Source: Megascapheus bottae
Lineage: Eukaryota > Chordata > Mammalia > Rodentia > Geomyidae
NCBI GenBank assembly: GCA_024803745.1
Contig: JANJXV010000024.1
Coordinates: 17,307,927 to 17,371,926 of the forward strand
DNA length: 64,000 nt
Direction of reading: 5' to 3'
Part shown: piece after piece, positions 35,601 to 49,800 of the stretch
How positions within the stretch are numbered: position 1 is the stretch's first letter
Layout: each line of letters begins with the position of its first letter
The notes under the pieces: model-generated
The model's input: only the letters and a program-made list of their open reading frames with translations
What the model was told of the DNA's origin: nothing
The model's database searches: none
Made by a program: the position numbers and the translations under genes

Positions 35601-38600
35601 AAAGAGGATGCAGCTAAGGTCATGGTCAAAAGCAAGGTGTCTATTGAGTATGTGGTATGAAGGACTGACGAATGCTTAGGGTGCCCGGATGGAGAGAGCA
35701 TCCCTAGATCCTTAGGCGACCAAGGAAAGATATTTATCCAGTCTCTTTCCTAACACTTGGGAGAAAGGCTGAAAACCATTCCTCCTGGCCTATCTTGTGT
35801 GTCTTAATGACACTCTTGTATGTTGTAACCTGCTGTCCTTGCAGTCTTGGCTGGCAGATAACTTCTTTGGGTGATGGCAGCACTGGGGCAGTATTTTAAA
35901 TGGATATTCCATGGCTCTAGGACCTTTCACTGTAAAGGGAGCAAGGAGCCTCAGGGTTCTGTGTCACTGTCTCCCCTGGAGCACAGAAACAAGCTTAGGT
36001 CATGTCCTTCTGAGGGTCAGACCCAGTTCCCCCACCCATTTGCATTCTGGGAGCAGCACCTCCTGCGTGACTCACATGCCTGGCTTGGCTCCAGCCATCA
36101 GGACCATGCGCAGAGCAATGCGCTTGTGCAGGTTCCACTTCTCCACGGCTGCTGCCACGCAGATGACTCCCACCAGTAGCAGCGTGGTGTTCTTGAAGTA
36201 CTCAGCAGCCACCTGCGGGGAGGCCAAGGGGGTCAGCCCAGCTCCTCGATGATCCAGAGCCCAGCACCAGCGCAGACCACGTGCAAAAAGGCACAAAGAA
36301 ATGCAACAGAGAGGTTATTGTCAAGCACGGGGGCTTACACCTGTAATCCCAGCTACTGGGGTGGTAGAGGGTGGCAGGATCACAGTTGTAGGCCAGCCCA
36401 AGAAAAGCGTCAGTAAGACTAAGAAGCTCAGCCTGCAAATCTCAGCTACGCAGAGGTCCAGACCAACCCTGGACAAAAATGAAAGGCTCCAACTGAAAAA
36501 TGAGGACAAAAAAGGTTATGATATGGCTTTAGTGGTAGAGTGCTTGTCTACCACATATAAGGCTTTGGGTTGCAATTCCAGCACTGATAAAATAAGAAAT
36601 CAAAACAATCTACCAACCAACCAACCAAAGCCGTCTTTTTCTGATTCTAGGGATTGAACACAGGGCCTTGTATGTACTAGGCAAGTATTCTGCTGAGTGA
36701 CAGCATCAGCTAAAATAAACAAATAGATATTTTAAAATATAAATCAAATAAAAATATTTTAAAATAAAATAATAGATATTTGGGATAATATCTGCTGACC
36801 ACTTACCTTGGCTAGCCAGTGTGCTAAGTAAGTACTTCATAACAATGATTTCATTTGACCTAGCCAATAACCCCATAGGATAGATATTGTCTATTTTTAG
36901 AAATATAAAACCACTGTTTTTAAATATGAATATGATTTTTAAAGAATAAACACATATACTTTTATGGATTAGAAATATTTTTTTTGGTGCTAGTCTTGGG
37001 ATTTGAACTCAGGGTCTAGGTACTGTACCTGGGCTTTTTTGCTCAAGATTACACTCTGCCATTTCAGGTACAGCTCTTCTGGCTTTTTGTTGTTGTTGGT
37101 TAATTGGAGATGGGCCTCACGGACTTTCCTTCCCAGGGCTTGCTTTGAACTACAATCCTTAGATCTAAGCTCCTGAGTATCTAGGATTACAAGGGTGAGC
37201 CATTGACACCCAGCTCACACACATGTAATGCTGTATAGATCTTAACAATTATTCAAATAACCTTAAGGTTACCTCTAAATCATACTTTTAATATGTTTAA
37301 AATTTAGTTTACTTTCTTTTCCCTTTTTCTAGTACTGGGGCTTGAACTCAGGGCCTGAGCACTGTCCCTGGGCTTTCTCAAGGCTAGAGCTCTACCATTT
37401 GAGTCACAGCACCACTTCTGGCTTTTTCTCTATATGTGGTATTGTGGTACTGAGGAATTGAACCCAGGTCTTCGTGCATGCTAGGCAAGCACTCTGTCAG
37501 TAGGCCAAACTCCCAGACAAAAATTTATTTTACTTTCTAACTAGAAAATGAGTTTGTGCTCAATATGGAAAACTTTAAAATTTTAGAAAAATTTAAAGAT
37601 AAATGACCCTTAATCTTATTTTTGTCAATACCTTTAACAAATTCCCTTCAGTTTTTTTCTTATGTTGATGTAGACACATAAGTGGATTTAGGTAGTATGT
37701 AGAGTTTCATATCTTGATTTTTTCCCCCATTTGTCATATCCTGATCATTTTCTTCCAATAACTAAATTTATTGGTAAAATCAATTTTTTCGAGTAACTGC
37801 GGAATAAGCTTACCACACAAACCTAGGGGGGAGCATTCCAGGCAGAGAGAGGGCAAGTTTAATGGCTCTGGACTATGTGCAAGGAAAAGCAAGAATGTCA
37901 CTGAGGCTCCCAGAGGAATAAACAAGGAGGACATGATGGGAGTGTTTTATTTCTTTAAAAAAATAACTGAATAATTTCAAATAATTGTGACATTCCAGAA
38001 AACTCTGAAACTAAAAACAGTATAAGGAATCATCTGAAATTTTTTCTTGGGTACATTTCCACTCTCTGCCCAAACCATTTGAAGATAATTACACATATTT
38101 TTGGTTCCATTAACCATTTCAATTTGTATTTTCTAAGAAAATGGAGTTTTCTCTTACTTAGCCATAGCACCAGTTATAAACTTAATTTCCCTTTTTAGTG
38201 ATGTGAAAATTGAGATATTGGCTCATTTGAAATGCTGTAGGGGCCACTTGAATAGTCCTGTGACTCCTTTATTTGCAACATTGTGTCTTCCTCTCTGGCT
38301 GTACATTCTGCTCACACTTCAAAGCCCTGATATGACTTTGGTGCCCTCAAGAAAACCTTCCTGTGGTTCTGGCCTCAGATTCTAGAACATTCTCTGTGGA
38401 TGCTAATTAATTCCATATACCAACCAAGTGCTTGGGGGCATGGATATTGCTTGAATTGCGCTCTCTCTCTCTTGCTCTCGCTCTCGCTCTTTCTGTCAGT
38501 CTTGGGGCTTGAACTCAGGGCCTGGGCACTGACTGTCCTTGGGCTTTCTCAAGGTTAGCCACTTGAGCCACAGCACCACTTCCAGATTTATCTGTGTATG

Positions 38601-40760
38601 TGGTATCCAGGACTCGAACCCAGGGCTTTGTGCATGATAGGAAAGCATTCTACCACTAGGCCATGCTCCTGGACCCTGCTGCTTTTTTTTGGGATCGAAC
38701 CCAGGAAGTTGCACTTGCTAGGAAAGCGCTTTGCCACTGAGCTACATCCCCTTATTTTACTTTATTTTTTTTAAGTCATGGGACTTAAACTCTGGGTCTG
38801 GGCTCTGTCCTTGAGCTCTTCAGCTCAAGGAGCCACAGCCCGACTTCCCATTTTCTAGTGATTAATTGGAGATAAGAGTTTCATGAACTTTTTTTCAAAG
38901 CCAGGTTGGCTTTGAACTGTGTCCTCAGATCTCAGCCTCCTAAGTAGCTAGGGTTACAGGTGTGAGGCACTTGCACCTGGCCCTGCTGCTTATTTCTTAA
39001 TGTGCATCGTTCGTCTTTTCCCTACATTTTAATCTGCTAATGGCCAAGGACTATGTATCTTCTATGTCATAACCATTAGCAGAATAAAGTAGAAGGGTAG
39101 TGGCTCAGCAAAAGTTTGTCACAGCCATGAGAACTGACTGGCTGAACTGTGGCAGACATTGAGAGGAAAACATACAGAAAAGTTAAACTTCTGATTAAAA
39201 ATCTCCTGTTAAAGTGAGAAAACAAGGACATTTCTAACTGCAAGGAAAAATAAAAAACAAGAATGAAAAGTTAAATGCAGTAAAATGTGCATTTGAAGGA
39301 AACAATATTTGTGTAAGCATACTATATATTTGTTACTGATTATTGAATTAACACTTTTTATTTATTTATTGACAGTCCTGGGGCTTGACCTAAGGGCTTG
39401 AGCACTGTCCTTTGCACTTTCTGAAGGCACAGCACCACTTCCGGCTTTTTCTATGTATGTGGTACCAAGGAATTGAACCCAGGTCTTCATCATGCTAGGC
39501 AAGCACTCTACCAGTAGGCCAAACTCCTGGCCCCTGAGTTAACACATTTTGAGGTAGATACCTTAGAGGGATGGAGAGAAGGAAATTGGGGGACGAGAGC
39601 AAATCTGCATCTGCTATAAAAGGAAGTCAACTGATGAAGCCTAAAACGAACAGCTCAGAAACTCTATATTGTATAGGAATACAGGTAGTACTTAATGCTG
39701 GAAGAATCAGGCATCAGAGCTGACAGTTACTGAGTTGATTCTGGATGCCACTGACTTATGCTTGTAATCCTAGCTGAAATGAGGAGGGCAGTTCAAAACC
39801 AGCCTAAGCAGGAAAATCTGCAAGACTTTTATCTCCAATTAACTATCAGAAAGCTTCAACTTTTAGAGTGAGATAAGCTAAGACCAAAGGAACAAAAGGT
39901 GCATGGTGTCCTTGATATGAGGGCATTAGATCTGAACAATACAAGAGTCATTGACATGAATTTGGAGATAAAAATATATCTATATAGACATAGATGATAG
40001 GATATATATTCTATAGACACATATTGATATATTAAATAGACTGATAAGTACCTATGCCATACAAAGACTCAGTTTAATTTTAAGTATGTTTTTAAATTTA
40101 TATGTCCGTGATTGCATATAGAGATTTTTTCTTGAATATTTGTTTGTAGAACATAACATTTGAAATATGATGTAAAAACTCAATTTTAATTAAAAAAGAA
40201 AAAAGCTTCAACTTTTAAAATCCTACTTTCTTCCATGAACCTTTTCCAAAGGCTCAACTGGGGCTTCAACTCGGGGCCTGGACACTGTCCTTGAGCTCGT
40301 TTTTGCTCAACAATATCACTCTCCCACTTGGAGCCACTGCACCACTCCTGGCCTTGGAGAGCTTGGTTGGAGGGAAGAGTATCATGGGGACTTTCCTGCC
40401 TCAGCTGGCTTTAGAACTGTAATCCTCACATCTCAACCTCCCGAGTAGCTGGGATTACAAGCAGGAGCCGCCAGTGGCCAGGCTGCCTTGTGCTTCTTAC
40501 TACTATCATTGTGTCTGCCCCAAACAGCCTCTCAGCCTCTTCTGTGTGGCTTGAGGTGCTGATGGTCATAGAAACCCATTTGGCTGATTTACTCTCTGTA
40601 GTAAAAGGATATATGCAGTGTCCACCAGAAGTATCCAGATGTGGGATATGAGTGTAGGAGCTTGGGAATAGCTTTCAAGGAAAGCCCCAGGCCAAGGAAC
40701 TACTTTGAGTAGTAATTGCATGTCCTTTCTACCTCTCCTCTACCTCCAGCATGCGCGCAT

Positions 40761-40814
<54 letters not shown>

Positions 40815-43800
40815 ACACTCTCATCCTTGGCCATCCTTGTCTCCGTGGCCCTACACTGCAGCTGTGTGACTCTAGGCAGGTTATTCAACCTTTCTCGCCT
40901 TCATTTTTTTTTTCTCTCATCTTGAAAGTGCTTATGAGAGTCTCTACCATGTAAAGTTGTTATAAAGATTAAATGACACCTGCAATCCCAGCTAGTGCAG
41001 CTTGCTGTTTGAACAGCCAGAATTCCTAGTGATTCTTCCTGTTTACAAAAATGCTCTGCCATAAGGCTGACCTAGTCAGAGGCCATCGTAGACAGGGTGG
41101 GCTTGTGCACAAAGCAAAGCCCCCATGGCTTGCCTTTTTCACTTTTCTAAATGAAAATCCCTGCCCAGTGGTATTGTTTGGTTCGTTTTCTAGCCCATTG
41201 ATTTTTCTTTCACAATAAAATCTTGCTTATTCAGGACCCACCCCAGGGAGCACTGGAATTCCCTTCATCGGTTTTTGAAATGTGTTATCTCCCTCCTGCC
41301 TTTATTAGTAGAGCCCCAGCATTCTGTCAGCTGCCTGTACGAGGTGTGCCAGCTCTGCAGGATCACCCCTCAGTCCAGCAGCTCTCATCCAGTTCCTGCA
41401 CCCAAGCTAGCTTTCCAGCTTTTCAGTCTTATGCTTAGGCTCTGCCACTTCTTGTTGTCAGGGAACATGCCATGAATGGCACTTTTCTTGCTTTCTAATA
41501 ATCTGTGAGGAATAGTCTTTGACTTGGGAAATCAGATCACAGATCACATTAGAGTCATTTGTGAAGAGAAATTAGGATATCAACGGGTGCTTAAGGGCCT
41601 GGGTTTAGGGATGTGAAGTTGGGACTTTTTTTTCCTGCTCTTCTTCTCTGTTTTTTTTTTTTTTTTTTCCAGGATGCCACTTCACTGAACTTGAAGAAGA
41701 CGGGTGTTTTCAGATAGTATTTGAGAAAGGATGAGCTGAGAGGGGCTGCTAGAAGCATGTGGCAAAGGAGTGCAGTGAAGAGATTGAGCTCTGAGCATCA
41801 GATCCTAGTTGTTCTCCCACAGGTGAATTGTGCGTTGCTATAACCCAACATGCCAGTAATTCAAGAGGCAATGTCAGGGATCTGGAGCTCATTGAGTCCA
41901 TCAGGATGTGAACTTTGGCTAAGATATCGCAGGTGAGCTCTTACAAAGTGCCTGGCATAGAGGAAGCACTCAACAAATGTTCCATCAAAGTGAAAAAGGC
42001 TCAGAGCTGCAGGCAGAGGTGGACAGGTAGAAATGTGTGAGCAAATGAGGAGAATAAGAGAAGGAGGAGACATAGGAAATGAAGATTCCTTCAAACTTTT
42101 TGAAGTGAAGAGCGATTGCTTCAAAGCTCCTTTCTGACTTGGCTTATTGGTGAGTGTGGTATATTAACTAACTAATCCTTTGCTTAAAAAATATTACTTG
42201 GGGCGTGGAGTTTGGCCTAGTGGTAGAGTGCTTGCCTAGCATGTACCAAGACCAGGGTTCAATTCCGCAGTACTACATACATAGAAAAGGCCAGAAGTGG
42301 TACTGAGGCTTAAGTGGTAGAGCTCTAACCTTAAGTTCAAGGACAGTGGTCAGACCCTGTGCTCAAGCCCAGGACTGGCAAATGTATAAATAAATAAATA
42401 ATAAAAATATTCTTTTCTCTGCACACAGAATTGTTTTTCCTTGATATTTGGATGTGCTAGTTTTCTTTTATCTGTAGTCTTGCTCTCTGTGGTTTTAATT
42501 CCCTGAGGCCAGTTGTGTTTGGAAAATGTTAAATGGAAAATTTCAGGAGTAAACAAATTTAATTTTAACAATCATCAGTTTTAAACAGTATGCTAATTCT
42601 CGACAGCATGAAAAAAAACCCATGCCATTCCACTCTTCATCATGCCTTAGGGGATACTGAGTCCTGCTCTTGTCCAGTGTATCCACGGGGCACATGCTAT
42701 CCATTTGTTAGTCATTCTTTAGCTATCATCGGAATCAGATCCACTGCTATTGAATCATAGTACTGATGATTAAGTCCCAAGGGGCAGGACTACCCATGCA
42801 AAGGAAGCACCAGAGTGGAAACATGGGTGGCCACGTCTCTCTGGCCCATGTGGCAAGGCTGCAGGACATGGTCCACAGGAAAAGCCAGCATGCATGTGGT
42901 TGAGTACCACCAGTGGTTTCAGGCAGTCATGGGGTGCATCTTAGAACATATTCCCCTAAATTGGAGAGTGGAAATTTGGACCTCAATTTCCTTTCACTGT
43001 TTTTCTCACAAAGAATGTGCGGAGAAGAATCAGTCAGATCTTGCCTGTATGAGGGATATTTTCATAGAAACGTCTATACTGTCATGGGCACATAGTAGAA
43101 GCCACTGCAGAACCTGCAGCTACCAATGCTGGGTTCAAGCTGAGTTCTGCCCTGCACAAACCTGAATCTTGAACCTCTCTACCTGCCCATGGTGGTGGCA
43201 GGAATCTCCCCCTTCCCCTCCCATTTTGAGCCAGAGGATACACAGAAGTAACAGTGTCTACTCTCCTGTCATAATTGTGAGCATGATGCTTCAAAGAGCC
43301 ACAATATCATGGCTTCCTCCCTCTTCTGAGGCTACTGGTGGGCTCTAGTAATGGACTCAATTTGAGGCTCATTTAGTTTACTTGAACAGTTTTGCAGTGA
43401 AATCCCTTAGAACTCAGATTGGGTTGGTTTCCCCCACCCCTTAGCACTAAAGTAAGTCTTCTCGATCGAGGTCCTGCAGGAGCTATGGTTGCTATACAAG
43501 GATGAGCTATGCGGCTCTGGAATTGTGCCTGGATGGCTGTGGGTGACGGGCATGCTGCTGTGCACTGGTAGGGGCTGGCCTGAGGTTCAGGACACGTCCC
43601 TAAATGGCCTGCATGCAAAAGGAGGCTCAGCCCCTATGGGATGTAGGAGCCCAAAGGGCAGAGCTTAGGACTGAACATGGAATGTCCCTCAGGTGTATAC
43701 AAATAGGGAATGCCAGGATCTAGGCTATGAGCAGACATTTGGAAGGTTCGAAAGATCAGGAGCTGACAGGGAAGACTCCTCACATCAAACACAAGCACCC

Positions 43801-46800
43801 ATGGGTGGTGGAGACTATTTGTGATTCTAGCAGGAGCTGCCTCTGTTTCTGCTTGTAATCCCAGCTACTCGGGAGGTTGAGATGTGAGGATTACAGTTCT
43901 AAAGCCAGCTCAGGCAGGAAAGTCCCCATGATACTCTTCCTTCCAACCAAGCTTTCCAAGGCCAGGAGTGGTGCAGTGGCTCCAAGTGGGAGAGTGATAT
44001 TGTTGAGCAAAAACGAGCTCAAGGACAGTGTCCAGGCCCCGAGTTGAAGCCCCAGTTGAGCCTTTGGAAAAGGTTCATGGAAGGATTAAAGGTTGAAGAA
44101 ATCGGAGCAGTGGATGAATGTCCCACATCATAGTTAGGGGATGGTCCAGTACAAGCTGGGTTTGGTGCACACACATGATTTAGGAGGCACTTAAGGAGCC
44201 ACAGCGTGGATTACAGTAGGGATACAGCGACTGGTGATAGATAATTTTCTCTGTGAAATTAACTGGTTCACAAAGCGCTACAACCCAGCTATTTCACCCT
44301 ATTGATGGCTTTTTCTCATCTGAGCTAGGAAGGTCAGCTCAGCAGATGACATTTGGATCAAGCTACGCCCAGTAGCTCAACACTATCACTGCTGGCCAAA
44401 GCCACTTCAGCAGATAGATAGATTAGGACTTTTTTTTCCTCAAATGAGAAAACATGCCTTCTCACCGTAATAGCCACTTCTAATTCCCCAGGACACACTC
44501 TCTCTCACCAACCCACCCCAAAGCCAGGTTAATTTGGAATTGCAACCTCTTTGTGCTAAGATTTACCAGTAAGTGTCAAATGACCACCAATAAGCTTCGG
44601 CCTCCCAGGATGGTCCCTGTTTGGCCTTCCTGGTTATTTAAAGGGACCACACTTGGATAGCTGTTGCCTGGCAACATCTCTACAGGGAGAGGGACTGACA
44701 GGGCCACCTGTGAGAGTCTCGCTGTGGACAGCCCATGGAGAAATAGAAATTTCAGCTACTTTAAAGCCAAAAGCACACTGTTGGCTTTTAGACTGCCCGT
44801 GGATATGTACAAAGATTAAGTCTCTAAACCATTAGTTCTCACACTTTAGAATGTTACTTAGGATTCAGGTCTTTCTAAGCTCCACTGTTTTCCTTCACTA
44901 TCCTCTACTTTCACACTGTCCCTATGAGGGACTGATTGTTAGGATTTCGAGAAGAAACCTGCAGAATGAGTGTGTATACTTCTCTTAAGAAAAGTCATAT
45001 GGAAGTCATATGATCTTTCTTTTTGGTTGGTATAAAACCCCACTATACCTATTCTATTTCCTTAAAAGAATAGGGAAGGTTGAAGGGATTGCCTGGTTGT
45101 TCTAGTCACAGATTGGCTTTTGTATGGCACCTTAGGAGGTTGTTGTTATGCTTGTCTCCAGGGATAAACGCCAGGCTGGCACTACACAGGGAGCCTTTCC
45201 TTTTTGAGGGTCTAAAAACAGGAATACTCATAGAAAGAAAAAAAAAAAAGAGAGCCGGGAGTTTGGCCTAGTGGTAAAGTGCTTGCCTAGCATGCATGAA
45301 GACCCTGGTTCGATTCCTTGGTACCACATACATAGAAAAATTCAGAAGTGGTACTGTGGCCCAACTGGTAGAGCGCTAGCCTTGAGAAAGCCCAAGGACA
45401 GTGCTCAGGCCCTGAGTTCAAGCCCCAGGACAGGCAAAAAAAAAAAAAAAAGTCACGTAAGAATTTCTAAAATGAAAAGAAAGAGAGAAAGAAAGAAAAA
45501 TGTTCACTGCAGCATGATGGTTAAGAGATCACATAATTCTATCTTTGGACTTTCCAAAATAGTCTGTTATCCAGGCTCTGATTCATTCTTCTTTTCTCAT
45601 ATTACAGAAATTAAAAGACCCAAAGTTCTGCCAGGTGCCATGGCTCACACCTGTAATCCTAGCTACTTAGGAGGCTGAGATCTGAGGATTGTGGTTCAAA
45701 ACCAACCAGGGCAGTAAAGAACATGAGACTCTTGTCTCCAATTAATCAGTAGAAAATGGGAAGTGGGCTGTGGCTCCAGGGGTAGGGCAGTAGCCTTGAG
45801 CTGAAGAGCTCAGTGACTGCACCCAGGCCCAGAGTTCAAGCCCCATGACCCACAAAAAAAGACCCATAGTTCTTAGTAATATCTCTGATTATATCACAAG
45901 GCATATAGTTTCTCCCCCCTCTGTCTTTCCCCCCACCCCCACACTGAGGCCTGAATTCAAGGCCTGGGTGTTGTCCCTTATTTGGAAGGCTGGTACTCTA
46001 TCACTTGGGCAATAGGTACATTCCACTTCTGGTTTTTTGGGAATGGTTAATTGTAGGTAAGAGTCTCACTAGAATTTCTGCCCTGGATTATGGTTCTCCC
46101 TGGAACCATGTTCCTCAGATCTCCGCCCCATGAGTAGGTAGAATTACATGCTTGTTAAAGCATATAGTGCTTTGTGGATTGTTTTCCTTATATTTTAACA
46201 AACAAAAGTATAGATTTAGAACTCTAGTAAGTATGAATTTGAACCTAGTTCATTCATTTACTACTTTGTGACTTCAGGTAAGTTTCGAACTCTCTGAATC
46301 TCTCTCCTCATGGTTAGAAATAGTAATACCAGCCTTATAGATCTTAGAAGTTCTGTATTAAAAAAATAGAGCACTGGATATAAGGCCCAATTCTTAGTAC
46401 TGTAGGATGCAAACAGTTCCCTTTCTTTATCCTTCTGTGCTCTTCTGCCTTATATCATACTTCTGCTATTCAGTCTTCATTATCAGAAACTCTAGGCAGA
46501 GATCAGGGACCATAAGATCTTCCATATGGAACCAGGTGTAAATAAAAAAGAACCCTCATTTATCTTGGTCCTTACCTGGCTATTTTCTTCTTCTTTACTT
46601 ATATTAGGAGTAAATAAAGTGTGGCCACAAAGTGGCCTTGATATCAACAATTTCTGTCAGAGCTTTTGAGAATGTCATAGGAAGTAAATAAATGGTAAGT
46701 AGAAAACAGTCATGCATAATCTGGAGTAACAGAAGTCTCCCTGTTAAACATTGAGTACGTATGTGTGTGTGCATGCATACATGTTTACGTGCAAATGCTA

Positions 46801-49800
46801 AGGCTCAAATCTTCCCTCTCCCTTGGCTTTTTCACCCAAGACTGGCACTCTACCACTTAAGCCATATCTCTATTCCAGACTTTTGCTGGTTATTTGAAGA
46901 GAAGAGTCTTACTTTTCTTCTGAGGCTGGTCTTGAACCTCAGTTCTCAGGTCTCAGCTTCCTAGGCGGCTAGCATTACAGGTGTGAACAATCAGCACCCA
47001 GCAAGCATCTACCTTCCCAGGCTCAGCTGTGTAAGGAGACAGCTCACAAATGGGAGGTCTGCTTTCTGCCTTTGTGCGCTTAGTGGTCTAACTAGATATA
47101 TAAAGAGGCTGAAAAAGGACAGCCACTACCTACTTGTAAAGTGTCAATCACATAATTCCAACTATGGAGCAACAAGATCTGTTCAGTCAAGGAAGGCTTC
47201 CTGAAGGAGACAAGAAGGATAGGCTGAGAGACAGGAAATCAGTGCCTAGAATAGAAAGTGCCAAGGCCTAGGGCTAAGGGGCTATTTCAGCAAGGAGGAG
47301 AAGCCCTTCCTCCAGAGTGCTTTGTGAGTCTGCCATCACTTTCTGTAGCCCAGCAGGACCAGAGCAGAGGGCGGGCTCACCGGTGGACTAACCTCACTGG
47401 ATCGAAGAACTCCAAAGAATGGGTAGAGGAAGGCAGGCACTAGGGCAGCAGCTCCAAGAGGCACGGCCTCGGACACCCAATACACAGCTGTCACGATCAA
47501 CACATAAGCACACGAGGCCTCCTGGAGGGACAGGAGAGAGGCGATGACAGTCAATGCCAGAAAGCTTTGGAACAAGACCCCAGGCATCTGACTTCCATGT
47601 GGATATTTGGATACAAAGCTGTATTTGGCAGGTGAGTGTGGTAGATAGCCCATGGGGGCTTCTCCTTCCTTTGGTGAAGAAGTGATGGTGGTTCCATGTG
47701 TGGGGGTGACCTGTGTCTGGCATGTGGTTTGTGTGTCTAGCAAGGTGACGATTGGACCCGAGGTATGACCACATACAGCTCTGCTGGTTCCTGAAACTGT
47801 GGAAGGTGGAGAGCAGAATTGTGTAAAACATCCAGACCCAAGGTTGTCGTTGATCAAAGTGGAGTTAGAGCTTTAACAGGGGCTGATGAGGTTCTGAAGG
47901 TAGCTGAAGATGGGGTCCAGGTGTGTGACTGGTTCACTATGAGGCTGAGGTCAGCCATCCTGAGTTCAGTACAGGTGTGTGTGTGCGTGTGCACGTGTGC
48001 GCGTTTACCATGTTCCCACTTGAGAGATGATCTGCAAGGTCATTCCCATACTGTGTTCTCACCGAGCTGGGGAGGCGGGGGTGTATCTTAAGCACATCCC
48101 AGGGATGAGCAAGGCCGTGAAATGATGTGCTCTCCCCGCTTTTGATCTATATTGTATCCCAGCTAACATTTTACTTGAAAACGTAAGGCTTCATTGCTTG
48201 CATAGATAGACCAAATCGCAGGCCCTCCCCCACTCCCCTTTGAACTATTTGCTGAAACAACTCGGTTTAATGTGTTGTTGTTTTTTGCCTTTGGCGGGAA
48301 GGGATAGGGTTTCACCATGTTGTCTGGCCTGGTCGCAAACCCATGTGCTCCTCTCATTTCAGCCTCCTAAATAACTGGGATGTCAGGGATGTGACACTGT
48401 GCCTAGATTAGTAGTGAATTTGAATAAATTGGTAGACAAGAACTATGAACTATTTTATCATGCTGTACTAGACAGAGTCTTTTTCTGTGTGTGTGTTAGA
48501 AAGAAGCTGGATAGAGGCTTGATAGGGAGAGAGCTGGGGCAGGTGGTGATTCTGAGACCAGATCTCTCATTTGGAGCAGGAAGAAATATACATTCCTGAC
48601 TCAAGTTTTCCCAGCTTTGGTTCTGACGCTCAGGCCTGAATCATTCTTTACTGTGGGGTGGTTCTGTGCAGAGATGTTTTAGCAGCATGTTGGGCCTCTA
48701 CCCACTTGCTGCCAGGAGTAATATTTCAGTTGTGACACCCCCACATGGTGCTCTTTGAGGCCCCTGCCTGATGCCAGGAAACTACGTTGAGGTCAGGGCA
48801 TAAAGTGCCATCCTTCTAGAAGGAGAGACTTGGAAATTTACCAGCTATTTTGTTTTTTTTTTTTCCAGTTCAGTAACTTGGCCATTGCACAATCCAGGGG
48901 TGTCCAGAGTACAGAAGTCAACCCAGCCCTCCTTAACCTTGTCCTGAAGGATGCTGATAAATAGCACTGGTCAGGGCTTACTCTTGGGGGAGGTCACTGT
49001 CCGAGAGCTTAATAATCATAGCATCTTGAAGCTCTGACCTAGAGGGCCATTGTATCCAAGTCAGCAGGGGGAGCTTCAATTTTCACATGGTTCTAAACCA
49101 CTAGGTCACGAGTCTGACCTAGCCTGAGTCTGGCTGCTGATCAAGGAACCTGACAAATCCTGTTCCATCTGTAGCCCCTGGAGTTGGAAATAAGCTCTCC
49201 AAACACTTGCATAAAAGCTACAAAAGGTCACCATGGTCAGTAAGGGGCAGCAGAAATGATTAACCTCCTTGACTGGACAGGGCCTTGTTCCCAGCAGACT
49301 GCTAGCCAGGGGTTATGGCCCACAGATTGGTGACTGTAGCTCCCACTGAGATTTCCACTGGCACATGAGATCAGAGAGAAGATGAAAACTTCTGAAGGTG
49401 CCAATAAAGGATTAGAACTGATAACATTTGGGAAAAAAGAATGCAATTTAGAGAAATACCCTCTCTGTTGTAGACTTAAAACCACCTAAGGGAGTTCACT
49501 GCTGGAACTCACCTACTTGTGCTCAGAAGAAGCACAGGCAAGAATAACTAGTCTTATTTCCAGGAGAAGATAAAGGGATGGAATAAATACCTGCTCCTTC
49601 ATGGAAGCTCTTATCCACAATTAAGTGCAGGAATGGAGGCTCTTCATGTGCCATTTTGATTTGAATTAGGACATACCTTTCAACTGTAATTATCATAAGA
49701 ATTTGAATAGGTTACTGGGGAAAGTCCCTGAGCCAATGAGCCAATGGCTCCTTCCCCACTCTCTAGAATTAAGAATATTACTATCATTAAAAAAATTTGA

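Larger units (their letters stand above)
29484..36075 (-). other. SLC13A4: SLC13A4 introns 3-7 region
   Basis: Non-coding sequence around exons 4-7, poor in SINEs compared with the rest of the window. It contains AC (29899) and GA (32594) microsatellites, an ATT run near 33071-33102 and an ID-like fragment near 30848. No other gene was recognised. Confidence 0.85.
36213..47392 (-). other. SLC13A4: SLC13A4 intron 2 (11.2 kb)
   Basis: The largest intron of the gene. It holds at least fourteen SINE-derived segments in both orientations, an AC microsatellite (40765), a nearly identical inverted repeat (40230-40464 and 43849-44083) and an RFX-type X-box (44663-44675). The stretches 37520-38460, 41050-42180, 42390-43840 and 46160-46790 show nothing recognisable. 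Confidence 0.9.
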
